A stretch of DNA of 64,000 nucleotides from Dromaius novaehollandiae (taxonomy: Eukaryota > Chordata > Aves > Casuariiformes > Dromaiidae), in assembly GCF_036370855.1 (NCBI RefSeq), contig NC_088099.1:146337017-146401016 (forward strand), given 5' to 3'. The notes under the pieces were generated by a model. That model ran no database searches. It saw only the letters and a program-made list of their open reading frames with translations, and was not told the origin of the DNA. Below, piece by piece: positions 32,610 to 44,120 of this stretch. Every line of letters begins with the position of its first letter. The first letter of the stretch is position 1. The position numbers were made by a program, and so were the translations under genes.

Positions 32610-35600
32610 GTAAGATATCTGTCAAATATAAGTTCTGCCTGCTTCCTGCTGTAGTTCTTTGTCATACTTCCATATAAAGATACCAGTAACTCAGGAGGAG
32701 CTTTAATCCACATTGTTTTTGTTTAGGCTAAGTGTGAGGTGTTTTCCAAATGTTATGTAAACTGATGAGAAAAATGATGTCATGTTTATAAGCTTGGCAC
32801 ACTTGGGCTTCAGCAGACATACTTGGGCTTCAGCAGAACCATATGTACAGATAAAATGTTTGACTTACTACACAATTGTATTGCTTTACTGATAACAGTT
32901 GTTTTACATGTCTAAAATGGGTTGTCAGGGAACTCCCTTTCCCCTCCCATTGCTTGTAAAAAAAAAAAAAAAAAAAATTTTTGTGTACATGCTGATAGTG
33001 GTTTATTTCTGTTTCTTTGTTTTTTGTATCCTGTTTCTGACTATGTATGACCTTGTTTTCGATCTCCTGCAATCACCAACATCCATGGCTTCCTCTCAAC
33101 TGACTAATGGCCGCCTCCAGCAGACACTTGCACTAATTGCTCCACAGAGGAAGCGGACATCACCAAAACGTCAGCTGCAGACAGCTCGCCAGTCTTCTCT
33201 TGTTTACCAGCTCCCTTGGAACACTTGCCTGAGGCTAACGAGTCCTGTTTCATCCAGTTTGATTCATGCCCAATGGAGGAGAGCTGGTTTATTACCCCTC
33301 CCCCATGTTTTACTGCAGGTGGATTAACCACTATAAAAGTGGAAACTAGTCCTATGGAGAACCTCCTGATAGAGCATCCCAGCATGTCAGTGTATGCTGT
33401 CCGTAATACCTGTCACAGCCTTAATGAGACTAGCTGTGGAAATGAGGAGTTTCACAGTCCAGGTAGTCCCAGGTATGTCCGATTTCTCTTGCCAAGCAAA
33501 TACTACTTGCCAAGGAGCTCTATCACTAAAAATATCTGGTTTCTACTTGTTTAGCTCAGACACTTAATACTGAATTTTCCAGCTTATTTTGGAGCAAGTG
33601 AATAAAGCATGAACACTACATAAGTTGGGATAAGGTGGTCAGAGTTTCATGCCTGCTTAAAGAAATGTTACACAAGATGAGTGTGCCAGAAAACAATTGG
33701 ATGTGCTATTTTGACACTGTAATGAATACTTATGAGGCCTAATTGTTCCCTAGCAGAATGCACTCCAGTCCTGTTGAAATTGGTGGCAGTGAATTGTGTA
33801 GCTGATAATGTAAATCTAAAAGCAGTTTGGCCCCTCCATAGCTACCTTTTAATTTTCATAAACGTTAGTCAGTACCCTTTTAGTCACTTTGAGGTGAAAG
33901 ATTTTTACTTTCCCCATTCTGATGGGGGGGGGGTTGGAGGGGGGTGTTGAACAAAAAATTAACCTAGTGATAAATCAGGACAGGATGAAGTTTGATGTGG
34001 TTGGTTTATGAAACAAAAACTGAAAGATTCCACAAAACTTACTGCTTACAGAGTAGAAATTGACTTTGTAACTTCTGATCTCACTAAAAGCAGAAGTTTA
34101 TGCTATTAGGTTTTGGGTCCTAAAGAGACAGCTGACAGAATGACTGCAGACCCATGTTTGTGACTCAGTGCTTTATTGGTGTTAAATGTATGGTATATGC
34201 CTTTATACAAATATAGTATATGTGTGTGTATAAATACAATATTTGTTTTTGCCATCAAGACTCCACCCTTGCCCACATATTCTCAAACACTTGTGAATCT
34301 TGGTTAGTAACAAAGGTTAACCAACTCTATCTCCCTCTGGTGCTTACCCTTAGAAACAACAATTATAAAGTCATAGTATAGTGAGTTTTGCCATACAGAA
34401 AGCAATGACAGTGTAATAGTGAAGTTATTCCAGTAGCTGAAATTGTTCCCTACCCATTGACTTCTCTGATTAGCTCCTTGCTATATTTAAAGTTGCTAGT
34501 CCAAAGAAATGGGTGACTTTGTAAGAAGACATATGCTGCTGAAGCATAGTGCTGATACAAATTTCCTCTTCTCTAAGATTAAGGATCTGATTATTTGGGA
34601 AGGGCAATTTGCAGTGTTAAGCATCAAGGATCTGGATTAACTTAAATCAGATGGAAGCTGCAAGTACATACTATCTCTAAAACTGAGGGTCTGAGGGAAT
34701 CTGTGAAACAATTACAGGCTCTTAGGCATGGCACAGTCTAGTCCAAAGATAGGCCAGTTTATATACACTATTAATCTCCAGTGGATAGTAACAGCAGAGT
34801 CATTCACTGACTTTTCTTAGTGACTTGTGAACTAGGGATGCTGGTATAAATTATTCTACAGATTAATCTTGTATTATGTTAGGCAACGCAGTTAAGCTAC
34901 TTGTGTATGTTGGGAAGCTAAAGGTGTGATCCTGAACTGGTGTGTGGTTAAGTGTCTTCACACTGAATTTAGTGGTGGTGTTGCTTCTTTGGGTATGTAG
35001 GCTTCTGTGTATCAGAATTGTTTTGGGTGGCAAAAGTGGGCATAGTTTTAAGGTTAAAGCTGAGGTCAAGTACAGAAACTGGAAAAATCAATGACACTGA
35101 TAATGCATTAAGTTTCAAAAGCTGTTTTGAAATCTCTAGTGGTTTAATGGTTGGCCATTTAACATTGTAGGGCCAAGAAAAGCTGCTTAAGGCACACTGG
35201 CACAGTAAGTACTACTGTTTTGGGACAGTGCTTTTTGTTTGATCAGTCTGCTAGCAACACTGCTTCCTTTAGAGCCTTCTATGCCAAAACAATACTGGTT
35301 TTAGGACTAACCTTTGCCAAATGATGTTACTTGATCAAGCCTAACTACATCTGCTTTAACAAGCCAAAAATGCTAAGTGCAGAAAAACTACTTAAAGATT
35401 AATTGGGAGATCTGAATTCTTTAATTTTTCTTGTGAGGTCTGTCTGTATAGGGCAGCTAGCAGGACGCTTCTGCTTTTTAGCAAAACAGATGCTGGGGGC
35501 ATGTTGGAAAATGTATATAGCAACAGTCTGGCTTTAGACCCAGCCCCTCTAAAATGACATTTTGACCACATTGATAGAGACTAATCAGCCCTGTTCTCCC

Positions 35601-37835
35601 AGTACTTGAGATTCACTAATGCCAGACCACCAAAAGTAACAACTAAGATACCAGAGTGCCATCTTTCAGAAGAGTCCATGACCTTCTAGCTAGCTTAAAC
35701 CAGCTCTGCTGTCCCAGCTTCACTCTTTTTAAGATGGCAAGCAAAAAGTATTGGTTTACAAACAAGTGCCAGATGGGTACTTGATAGTAAAAGTAAAAAG
35801 TTGAAATATCCTGGATCAACTTTTTTGAATCTTCATTTCTCCTTCTATGGAAGAATGCTTCTTGTACATTCTTTTTCAAAGCAAAAGGATGTTGCATAAA
35901 CTTTCCCACTGCTTTTTAAGTTAGCCATATTTTTCCATAATAAACCACAACACTGTGTATTAGCAGTTGATGATCTTCATGAGCTTAATGACATGAAGCA
36001 AAGGCATGCTCAGGAGCTACACGTTCTAACAGCAAGATGTGTTGTGGCTTCCTAGCTCCTTACAGCTTTCCTTAATGTTCCATTTGGAGTTCTAGCTCCA
36101 GCACTGTTGAGCAGGTTAAGGAATTGCCATGTCTGGACAACAATTGCTCCATGTTTGTGGAGGCCTGTATGTAAGCTAAACTGCTGTAATTTGCATAGAA
36201 AAACTGCTTACAAACTACTACCAATTGATTTGGGCAAACTTGTTCACATTTGTTTCTTGCTTCATATTTCCAGTGCTAAGTCTAAGTAGCATGTCATGCA
36301 TGGCTATTCTTGACTCTGTACATTCAGTCCTTTCAACTGAAACTACTCAGAGCAATAAAAGCAAGTGGATTTTGATATTTAAAAAAAGAAGAGGGGAGGG
36401 GGCAAGGCTCCTTGCTGACAGGGAGTATTCCCTACAGTGTGGAGCAGAGCGGGGCGAAGGAGCTCACTCCTGTGCCAATCACATATGTGTGTCCCCCCTC
36501 AGCCCCTCCCTCCTGGCAGCAAGGCTGAGCAGACATACCGGGCCATGGCAGACCAGACTCTTATCATAGACTTTCCAAGAGTCCACAGAGACTTTATACA
36601 GTAAAGGCACGTTAAACCAGTCAAAGGCTCCTGTCCTTTGTTAGAGGCATGTTAGTGCTGAAAAACAGACTTCCCAAGAGACCTCTTGCTCATGCTTGAG
36701 CAAGCGCCTAGGTCTTGCAGCCATCCTTCCTTGGCATCAGAGTTGCAGACTAGTAGTTGGTCCCTAGGGGAGGGAGGAAGAAATCAACTGCTGTGCCACT
36801 GGTCTCATGACTAATGTGGCACTCAGACTTGGGATTTGCTTTATTTTTAAATCTGCCAAGCTATTTTTATCTTCACTTTGGAAGGTTCAGGAAACACCAG
36901 TGATTGTTCTGTGAAGTAGGGAAGTCCTTTTTCAACATGTCAGTCCCTGCTTGCGTAGGCTGCTGTTTTAAGCGGTGCATGATGGAGTAGGGATTTGCCA
37001 AAACTGCTGACTCTTTGGTAATGCAATCAAGAGGTCTGGTTGAGGAAAGATCACTTTAAGTTATTTCCAGGGTGTCACAACTGGTCTGTCTTTCCCATTC
37101 CTGTGTATGAATGTCATTTGGATTTACTTGCATGGCTACCAATCCAAACAAACATCTTCGCTAGCGCAATTCCTGTTTTCAGTCTGAATAACTTATGTCC
37201 AAGGTGACTTTTAAGCCAAACTTTGCCTTGTGAATCAGTCTTCTAAAAGTCAGTGTGACACACCTCTGATTTCTGATGCCTGTTACATTTTGGGGCTTGG
37301 GGGGTTGGGAGATGGAAGGGCACAATAGCATAATACACTAGATGTCCAAGGCTTATTGTGTTGCCTTTAACAGGAGAAAGTGAGTTAGCAAAAGTATGCA
37401 TTACTTATCAACGTGTTTTTTCTAAATTGATTTGGCTTAACTTGAGCCCAAATCTTTGTCCAGTTTAGTAGCATATGGTTGCTCTTTTTACATGCTCGAT
37501 GTTAACATTAATATTCTCATGCCCTCTTTATAACTTCAATTTATTTTTCAAAAAATGACTGATATGTACTTGTTACCTTTTTTAGAATGGAGGCCCGAAA
37601 TGAGTTGGGACATCATGTTCACTGCTATGTTGCAGCTCTTGCTACTCGTTCAAGTTTTCTGGAAAAAAACAAGAGCTTTCGTCCTGCCCACTGGATAAAA
37701 GAACATAAGGAAAGACACTATCTCAACAGAAACAGTCTCCGTCGCCAAAATCTTACCAGGGATTGCCACTTTCGGCAAATCAAGCACAATAGACTGTTTG
37801 TTCACCAGCCTTGCCAGCGTCGGTTCAATTACTGA
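32498..37835 (+). CDS. TP53INP1: TP53INP1, tumor protein p53-inducible nuclear protein 1 (complete, 236 aa)
   Basis: Coding segments 32498-32609, 33124-33472 and 37586-37835 join into 236 codons plus stop; the human protein has 240. TP53INP1 is a stress- and p53-induced protein of nuclear bodies that also promotes autophagy and binds LC3/GABARAP (established). Visible landmarks: N-terminal MFQRLNNMLMGE; acidic SEKEDDEWILVDFID with the LIR core W31-I-L-V34; conserved CPMEESWFITPPPCFTAGG and TTIKVETSPMENLLIEHPSM; and the C-terminal basic region ending HWIKEH, NRNSLRRQNLTRDC and HQPC..RFNY. The acidic stretch between the LIR and SCLP is shorter than the mammalian Glu run. Splice phases 1 and 2 match across junctions. 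Start chosen by homology; upstream in-frame sequence is UTR. No frame damage seen. It is most likely controlled by the upstream CpG promoter and by 3'UTR microRNA sites. Confidence 0.96.
32801..32837. repeat. 20-bp tandem duplication
   Basis: acttgggcttcagcaga occurs at 32801-32817 and again at 32821-32837, period 20. Confidence 0.95.
32958..32977. repeat. (A)20 run
   Basis: Twenty consecutive A in TP53INP1 intron 2 followed by five T. Simple repeat. Confidence 0.95.
33124..33472 (+). CDS. TP53INP1: TP53INP1 coding exon 3
   Basis: 349 nt, phase 1 in and phase 2 out. The acceptor is a tandem CAGCAG (33118-33123); the distal one gives IDTCTN, collinear with vertebrate IDTCTG. A TAA in the same frame lies just upstream (33115-33117), so the coding exon cannot extend further left. 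The exon carries the central conserved TP53INP1 motifs and ends GSP + AG at donor CCCAG/gtatgt. Confidence 0.94.
33473..37585 (+). other. TP53INP1 intron 3
   Basis: 4.1-kb intron. A 10-G run lies at 33924-33933 and an AT/TG-rich tract at 34190-34245. No coding exon or confidently named transposon found; a GC-richer patch at about 36390-36560 is unexplained. Confidence 0.75.
37586..37835 (+). CDS. TP53INP1: TP53INP1 coding exon 4 (terminal)
   Basis: Acceptor acctttttttag at 37585. The first base completes Arg, followed by MEARNELGHHVHCYVAALA, SFRPAHWIKEHKER and the conserved C-terminus; TGA at 37833-37835. In other vertebrates this region is present in the long (alpha) isoform. Confidence 0.95.
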
Positions 37836-38165
37836 TGGCTCTCATGGTTTTAATCTGTTTTAATTTTTTTTAAGTTGCTCTTGTTTTCATGCATAGATAA
37901 TAAGTGTGGTCAATCTGAAGGTGATCATCAGTTCCTCAAACACAATCATAACTAGCGTTACACTTGTTCTAACGACACATGCATCTCTAAACATCTTGCT
38001 GTAAGTCCAAAATGGTGATGTTAAATGGTGATGTTAAATATCATGTCTTGGAAGCCTATCAGTACAATAGTTTGTGTGATGTTTTTATAAGCTATGATGT
38101 ATAGATGGGTTTTTAGGTGGTATTTTAAAGAAACTTTTAACAGATGGAAAAATCAGTTACATTTT

Positions 38166-38172
38166 GCATTAA
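38166..38172 (+). promoter_or_regulatory. GCATTAA, miR-155-type 7mer-A1 seed match
   Basis: GCATTA pairs with miR-155 bases 2-7 and is followed by A. TP53INP1 is an established miR-155 target in mammals; whether this is the orthologous site needs an alignment. Confidence 0.45.
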
Positions 38173-39339
38173 TCAAAATGGAGTTAGAAAATTTGAGGTT
38201 AGCTATATGCTTTAATGACCAGTACTTGACAGCTTGTATATTTGTATTCAGCATATATGATTACACTCTAACAAGAAAAAACTATAGCTGCCAATGGATA
38301 TTACATAGCTATGCTGAACTGTTACAAGAAGGGCATCTAATCTACATTGCCTAGTACCTGCTTGTGTTGAGTGGAGCCAGTAGGTGTGTTGGATACTTCA
38401 TATGGGTATCAGAAAAGGGTTAAATGTCCCCCGATATTTCTGCAGTACAACATGACACTGGTGTTACAGATGTAGGACCTCACAGTGGAGTGAAAGGAAA
38501 AGTAGACCGATGGGTTAAGCGTAGACACATAATCCAGAGCCAAACTGTATTTTAACTAGTACAGTTTGAGTTCTCTTTTTTTCTCTCAAATGCCTCTGTT
38601 TTTTTCCCCCCCTCTCCTCTATCTTTGAGAAAAGGTTTAAAAAACCCAAACAAAAAAATCTAATCTCTTTAATCTCTAGTCCAATTAAAGAAAAAGGGAT
38701 GGATCAGCTGTTCTTCTAATCCCATTGGTATCTGACCACTCTTTAAAGTTAAGCTGGTGGATGGCTACTTCTGAGCTGCTAACTGCTGTTAGGTTGTCTC
38801 TTATTTACAGGTTGAGAGTTGCTCAAAAATCACTAGAAGAAAGACTTTATCAGAAGTTCTCCTAGTTGTCTCAGCTAGAATAATGAAGTCTGAGTTAACA
38901 GTTACTGGAAATAAAGGGCAGTCTGTGACAGGGAAAAGCTTGCTGAAAAACAGCCTTAGAGGACTAAATGCAGTGACAGCAGGATATGTAAAAACCTCAG
39001 GTATATCAGCAGTGGTTGTTCTCCTATTCAATCTCAGGCGTTTTGGGGTGGCAGGGGGGAACTGGATATAAATTCTGTAGGCCAATAGGAAAGAAGAGCC
39101 ATTCAAACTATCAAATATTTTCCTAACACTGTGCAAGATTATCCTTGCTTGAAGTAGTCAGGTGCTCAAAAGGTAAAGTTTTAGTGGTTAACAAAGAATT
39201 GCATATACTACAAAGCAGCCACATAATATATCGAACCCTGATAGATCAACCTGGGAACTAGATTAAATGGTTACAGGAGGAGGAAGCAGAAAGACAGAGA
39301 AGAAAGGGAGAAAATGTTTGCTCCATTTCCCTTTCTATC

Positions 39340-39347
39340 AGCACTTA
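39340..39347 (+). promoter_or_regulatory. AGCACTTA, miR-302/430-type 8mer seed match
   Basis: AGCACTTA is complementary to seed AAGUGCU plus the A opposite position 1. First of three AGCACTT sites in this 3'UTR. Confidence 0.5.
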
Positions 39348-39650
39348 ACATACAACTTGCTGTTTTCCTGCATTTATTTCCTAGAGTGTTAAAGTGTTAA
39401 CATTACATTCAACCATGTCTTCCAGTAGTTCTTACACAAAAGCTGGTGTAAGGAGTCAGGTGGGAAGCCTTTGAAACTAGGTAAGATCACTAATGTGAAT
39501 TATTCTAGACCTATGATATGTTTCTCAGTTTGGCCAAATGTTTTAATTTCACTGAAGCAGAAGCCCAGCAATTTGAATGTAGTTCATGTAGTTACTTTTG
39601 CGCATACTGCACCTGGAATCATTGTGGTGCATACCTAGTGTACAGAAAAT

Positions 39651-39658
39651 AGCACTTA
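39651..39658 (+). promoter_or_regulatory. AGCACTTA, second miR-302/430-type 8mer seed match
   Basis: Same octamer as at 39340, about 300 nt downstream in the TP53INP1 3'UTR. Confidence 0.5.
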
Positions 39659-40299
39659 CAATCTTTGCTTCATTGCAGATGTGCTGCCTTCCTGGGTTTA
39701 GATAGGATTGTTGCAAATGGATGTTGACAAATAGTTAAATGTCTAAGACCAAATGGTGCTTTCCTGGCTGCAGTAGTCTTTTTTAAGACATGTTGAATGC
39801 AGAATCGTATGTGGACAGTGAAAGAAAATAAGACTGGTTATACTGAGTTTCAAAATGGGGGGGGTTGTTAATACTCTTGTCAGCAGTGTGTACCTATGTT
39901 CATAGCAATTCTTCTGTGGTCGAAATACTCTGGCATATTTATCTGCAAGTAGCTGTACTTTCACCAGTCCCTCATCCATTCACTGACACAAATACTTTTA
40001 CTTGCCTCAGATTATCTTCCTTTATCACTCCAACTTTTTGTCCAATTTAAATTTCCTTCTCACTGCCAACTTTCTAGCTCAGGAAAATTCCTTACTTTCC
40101 TGTTTTATTTTTCTTTTATATAAAAGTAACTACTTTCCTTCAGCTTTAGTTTTCTTAAAGTTAAATGAAGGAAGATGGAATCTCCACCTCCATGAGTTGG
40201 AAGGAGTAAATAATCCTTTAACTTTTAATGGAGAGATGGAGTTGAGAGTATAAGGCTCCCAGGTATTAGAATGAGAGTCTTGGTCAGTGTGTGTGTGTT

Positions 40300-40301
<2 letters not shown>

Positions 40302-40338
<37 letters not shown>
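40302..40338 (+). repeat. (T)37 tract in TP53INP1 3'UTR
   Basis: Thirty-seven consecutive T preceded by gtgtgtgtgttgg. A U-tract in the mRNA; length likely variable. Confidence 0.9.
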
Positions 40339-40341
<3 letters not shown>

Positions 40342-41022
40342 TAGGCAAGTAAATGCAACTTTAGACTGCTCCTAGAATTAGGAGATACTGATCTTTTTAT
40401 ACTACATTACTAGATAACTTTCTGGTGATGAAAGCCTATATCTTTCAGGATATAAACTGTTTTGTTGCACAAAGCTGTGCTTCTCAATTTGTAATATTGG
40501 AAACTATATTACTGTGTGAGATAGAGTACTGCATCAATGGCTTTTTGTTAATTTGTTTTGCGTATTTATGTTGGTCTAGCCCCATTTTGTGCCTGGAGCT
40601 GTTGGGCAGTAAGATTTGTTTTGGTTTTCTGTTTTAATAGTGAGCTGTGTGGCTTTTTATATGGTTTTGGATTGTATTAAGATGTTTGGTTTTTTTCCTC
40701 TTGTAAAAGTGGAGGCCTTGCATTGTCTCAGATGCTGATTGATGCTCATGAATCTTGCTGAAACTGTATTTTCATATGTATTGGTCAATGGACAGATTTG
40801 CATTTTAAACAAAACTGTGCCTTCTAGGTGTAACTTTACACAGTAAACTTGAAGATTCAAAAGGGACTTTTCAGTTAGGATTAATACTGTACATTTGGAC
40901 TATGCATATATGGCAGCTTCTTTCCAGAGCCACTTCTCTATTTGTAGCAGTTCTTTTGATACGGAAGAATGTCTGGCTCTTACTTTTGATAGTTTAATGC
41001 AAGCTGAAAAATGATGAAATAC

Positions 41023-41030
41023 AGCACTTT
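41023..41030 (+). promoter_or_regulatory. AGCACTTT, combined miR-17 and miR-302-type seed match
   Basis: GCACTTT pairs with the miR-17/20/106 seed AAAGUGC, and AGCACTT with AAGUGCU. It sits about 110 nt before the poly(A) signal, a favourable position near the UTR end. Confidence 0.5.
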
Positions 41031-41141
41031 GCCAAAAAGTAGCATTGCTTAACCAGTGTGTATTTACTAAAGCGATCTTCTGTATTTTGTTTTCATGGTG
41101 CATCATGCACACCATGGGGAATCATTATGATCTTAACTCTC

Positions 41142-41147
41142 AATAAA
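41142..41147 (+). terminator. TP53INP1: Polyadenylation signal AATAAA, TP53INP1
   Basis: Canonical AATAAA in ctctcaataaaaatggcc, followed within 30 nt by a T-rich stretch (ctgttcttttaaatt). Cleavage expected at about 41157-41170. Confidence 0.75.
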
Positions 41148-41165
41148 AATGGCCTATTAAAAACT

Positions 41166-41427
41166 GTGAATCTGTTCTTTTAAATTATAGGTATGTTAAA
41201 TTGCAAATGTCTGAGTACACCTTGAGTATGGTATAAAGAAGATTCAACTGCAAAGGTCCACTTTTATTTCAAAATTCCTGCTCCGTTACAGGAGGAACTC
41301 TGCAATAATCTCTTCCTTGGGTTTTGTCACCTGATTTATTTTTTTAACCTAACTTCCCTATTAGAGTCAAAGAACTGGCAAAGGATAAGCAGAATCCTAA
41401 CTCTAATTTCAAATGTAGATTCCTCTG

Positions 41428-41458
<31 letters not shown>

Positions 41459-42085
41459 GCATTACTTGATCAAGTGACAATTCATATTCAAAGGAACATT
41501 ACATATCCTGTAATCTCTTCTCTGTTGCCAACAGCTGCATTTCCTGATTAGCATGCAGAAGTGCAGTAGATGAACAGGACAAAATTTATTAGTGCTTTTA
41601 AGTGTGCATGAGGGGAGCTAAAGCTAGTATTGAATTGCCATGGAAGGGAAACAATGAAATGACAAAAAGGACACTTCCTCATAAGGATATGTGGAAAATA
41701 CAGCTTTCTTACAATGACTGCCTTGACTAGTCTTCATCTTCAGTGAAATGACTGCTAGTGACACACCAGTGATCAGAGTGGCTACTTGACTACATTCTCT
41801 GCTACAAGCCTCTGGTTAGTGTCCTTGGCTGCCCCATAGGCTAGACACCTTGCACCAAGTGTCTATTGGTAACAGATGTACTCAGCAGTAATTGTGAGTC
41901 TTAACACTGCCTGATTGTTCTACATGGCTCACTGTGGCCACTGATGGATGCTGTTGCCCACATAGGCTTGGTCTTCCCTGAGATATTAAATTGAATATAT
42001 AGTATGTTGCTATCAATTCAACTACCTTCCACAGATGCAAAATCTAACTTGAGTGTGATGGGGCTTTTACCTCAACATAGACGGT
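41166..42085. other. Intergenic DNA downstream of TP53INP1
   Basis: About 0.9 kb with a 27-T tract at 41432-41458. No gene or other repeat recognised. Confidence 0.65.
41432..41458. repeat. (T)27 tract
   Basis: Twenty-seven consecutive T about 290 bp beyond the TP53INP1 poly(A) signal. Confidence 0.95.
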
Positions 42086-42335
42086 GAATCATACAATAAG
42101 GGTTGGAAGGGATCTTGGGATGTCTCTAGACTAACCTCCTGCAACTGTACATCCTCTGGGCAACCTCTTCCAACACTTGACTGTTGTCATGGTGGGGGCG
42201 GGGGAAGGTTCTGGTATCTGGTCTGAACCTCTCCTGCTTCATTTCCTTTCATGCTGTTGTGCACCACCATGAAGAATCTGTCTTCATCTTGGCAGCCTCT
42301 CATAGGTACTTAAAGGCTGCTGTGAGGCACAAGAG
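42086..42335 (-). mobile_element. CR1 LINE 3' fragment, minus orientation
   Basis: It opens with gaatcatacaataagggttg and gaagggatcttgggatgtct, the reverse complement of a CR1 3' end. 'gggcaacctcttccaacact', 'gtgcaccaccatgaagaatc' and 'cttcatcttggcagcctctc' follow in reversed CR1 order. About 250 bp of 3' region remain. Confidence 0.85.
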
Positions 42336-43929
42336 AGATGGAAACAGGTGAGCCAGAGGGAGTGCACAGGCCCTGTTTGAGGGTGCAGAGATGGGGTTAG
42401 GAAAGCCAAAGCCTGCCTGGAGTTGAATCTGGCAAGGAACAAGAAGGGCAACAGGGCCTTCTACAGGTGTATCAGCTGCTAAAGAAAAGTGGAAATCTGG
42501 GCCTGCTGCTGAATAGGGCAGGGGATCTGGTGAAAATGACATGGAGAAGGCTGAGGTACTCCATGCCTTCTTTGCCTTGGTCTTTACTGGTAAGACCAGC
42601 CTTTAGGAATCCTGAGGCCTGGACCAATGAAGACTTACCTTTAGTAGAGGAAGAGCAAGTTAGGGAACACTGGAAGAAACTGGACACATACAAGTCCATA
42701 GGACTTGATGGGATGCATCTGTGATTGCTGAAGGAGCTGGCTGATGTCATTGCAAGGCCACTCTTGATTATCACTGGAATGTCATGGTGGTCAGGGAAGG
42801 TTCATGAGAACTGGAAGAAAGAAAATGTTACTCCTGTCTTCAAGAAGGAGGATCCAGGGAACTATAGGTCAGTCAGCCTCACCCAGATCTTTGGGATGAT
42901 GATGGAGGAAATAATCCTGGAAACCACTTCCAAATGTAGGAATGTCAGAAAGGCGATTGGGAGCAGTCACTATGTCTTTACAAAGGGGATGAGATGACTG
43001 GCTTGGTGGACAGAGGGAAGCAGTGGATGTCACTTTTCTTGACTTTAGCAAGACTTTCAACCCTGTCTCCCATGCTACCTACTTATGTAGTCCCTTTTTC
43101 ATCAATTTGCAAGAATGCTGAGCTGGATGGAAAACTGGCTGAACTGCTGCTATCAGAGGGTTGTGATCAGCAGCATGAAATACAGCTGGAGGTCAGTCAC
43201 TAGCAGTGTGCCCCAGTGGTCAATACTGTGTAACATCTTCGTTAACGACCTGGAGGATATGACAAAGCACACCCTCAGCAAGTTTGCTGACAATACAAAA
43301 TTGGGAGGAGTGGTTGGCATACCAGGGGGCTGTGTTGCCATTCAGAGGGACCTCAACAGGCTGGAGAAATGGGCCAACAGGAACCTCATGAACTTAAGAA
43401 AATGGGAGTGCAATGTCCTGCACCTGGGGAGGAATAACCTAGCTCTGCAGAGAAGGATCTGGGGTTCCTGGAGGGGAAGTTGACCATGAGCCAGCAGTGT
43501 GCCCTTGTGGCAAAGAAGGCCAATGGCATCCTGGGCTGCGTTAGGCAGAACATTGCCAGCCAGTCAAGGGAGGTGATCCTTCCCCTCTGCTCAGCCCTGG
43601 TTAGGCTGCATCTGGACTGCTGGGTCCGGAGCTGGGCTCTCCAGTACGAGAGAGACATGGAGCTACTGGAGTGAGACCAGTGAGTACCGCAAAGATGACT
43701 GAGGCATTAGAGCATCTCTTATATGAGGATTTGCTGTGAGAGCTGAGACTCTTCAGCCTAGAGAAGAGAAGGCTGAGGGGGGATGTTATCAGTGTGCATA
43801 AATACCTGAAGGGAAGGTATCAAAGGACAGGGCCAGACTCTTTTCAGTGGTGCCCAGTGACAGGGCAAGAGGCAACAAATCGAAACACAGGAAGTTCCAC
43901 TTGGAGATAAAAAGCGCTTTCATAAGGAA
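42336..43929 (+). mobile_element. CR1 LINE, ORF2 (reverse transcriptase) to 3' region, degenerate
   Basis: A 1.6-kb plus-strand CR1 copy. Recognisable reverse-transcriptase relics are ELADVIARPLLII, ENWKKENVTPVFKKEDPGNY and RSVSLTQI around 42728-42890, and the later domain is seen in other frames (VNDLEDMTKHTLSKFADNTKL, ERDLNRLEKWAN-like) around 43240-43390. Frameshifts and stops break it into short frames. The 3' part (43480-43920) parallels the CR1 at 15775 and stops at gataaaaagcgctttcataa before the usual 3' end. Inactive. Confidence 0.9.
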
Positions 43930-44120
43930 CAGGCTCACTGGCCTTTGGTTGTCTGGACTATTCTTTTCCCCTTTTTGAACGAGGATGTGACATTTGCTTT
44001 CCTCAGTTGTTAGGGATCCCTGATCTCCATAGCTTCTTGAAGATGATGGACACTGGCCTTGCAAGGACATCAGCCAGCTCTCTCAGCATGCTTTGATGCA
44101 GACTGTCTGCTCCCATGGAC
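43930..44120 (-). mobile_element. CR1 LINE ORF2 fragment, minus orientation
   Basis: Reverse-strand reading gives another copy of the same reverse-transcriptase segment ([14 protein letters not shown]-like, then SWRSG/KKAN/DNQRPVSL equivalents), abutting the plus-strand CR1 at about 43929. Degenerate. Confidence 0.75.

Larger units (their letters stand above)
32610..33123 (+). other. TP53INP1 intron 2
   Basis: 514-nt intron. It contains a 20-bp tandem duplication (32801-32837) and a 20-A run at 32958-32977 followed by T-rich sequence. Nothing else recognisable. Confidence 0.85.
37836..41165 (+). other. TP53INP1: TP53INP1 3'UTR
   Basis: About 3.3 kb from the stop codon to just after AATAAA at 41142-41147. 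A long 3'UTR is typical for this gene. It carries a GCATTAA miR-155-type seed match (38166-38172), three AGCACTT seed matches (39340, 39651, 41023) and a 37-T tract (40302-40338). An internal AATAAA at 38910-38915 might allow a shorter form. The end is inferred from the signal only. Confidence 0.75.
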
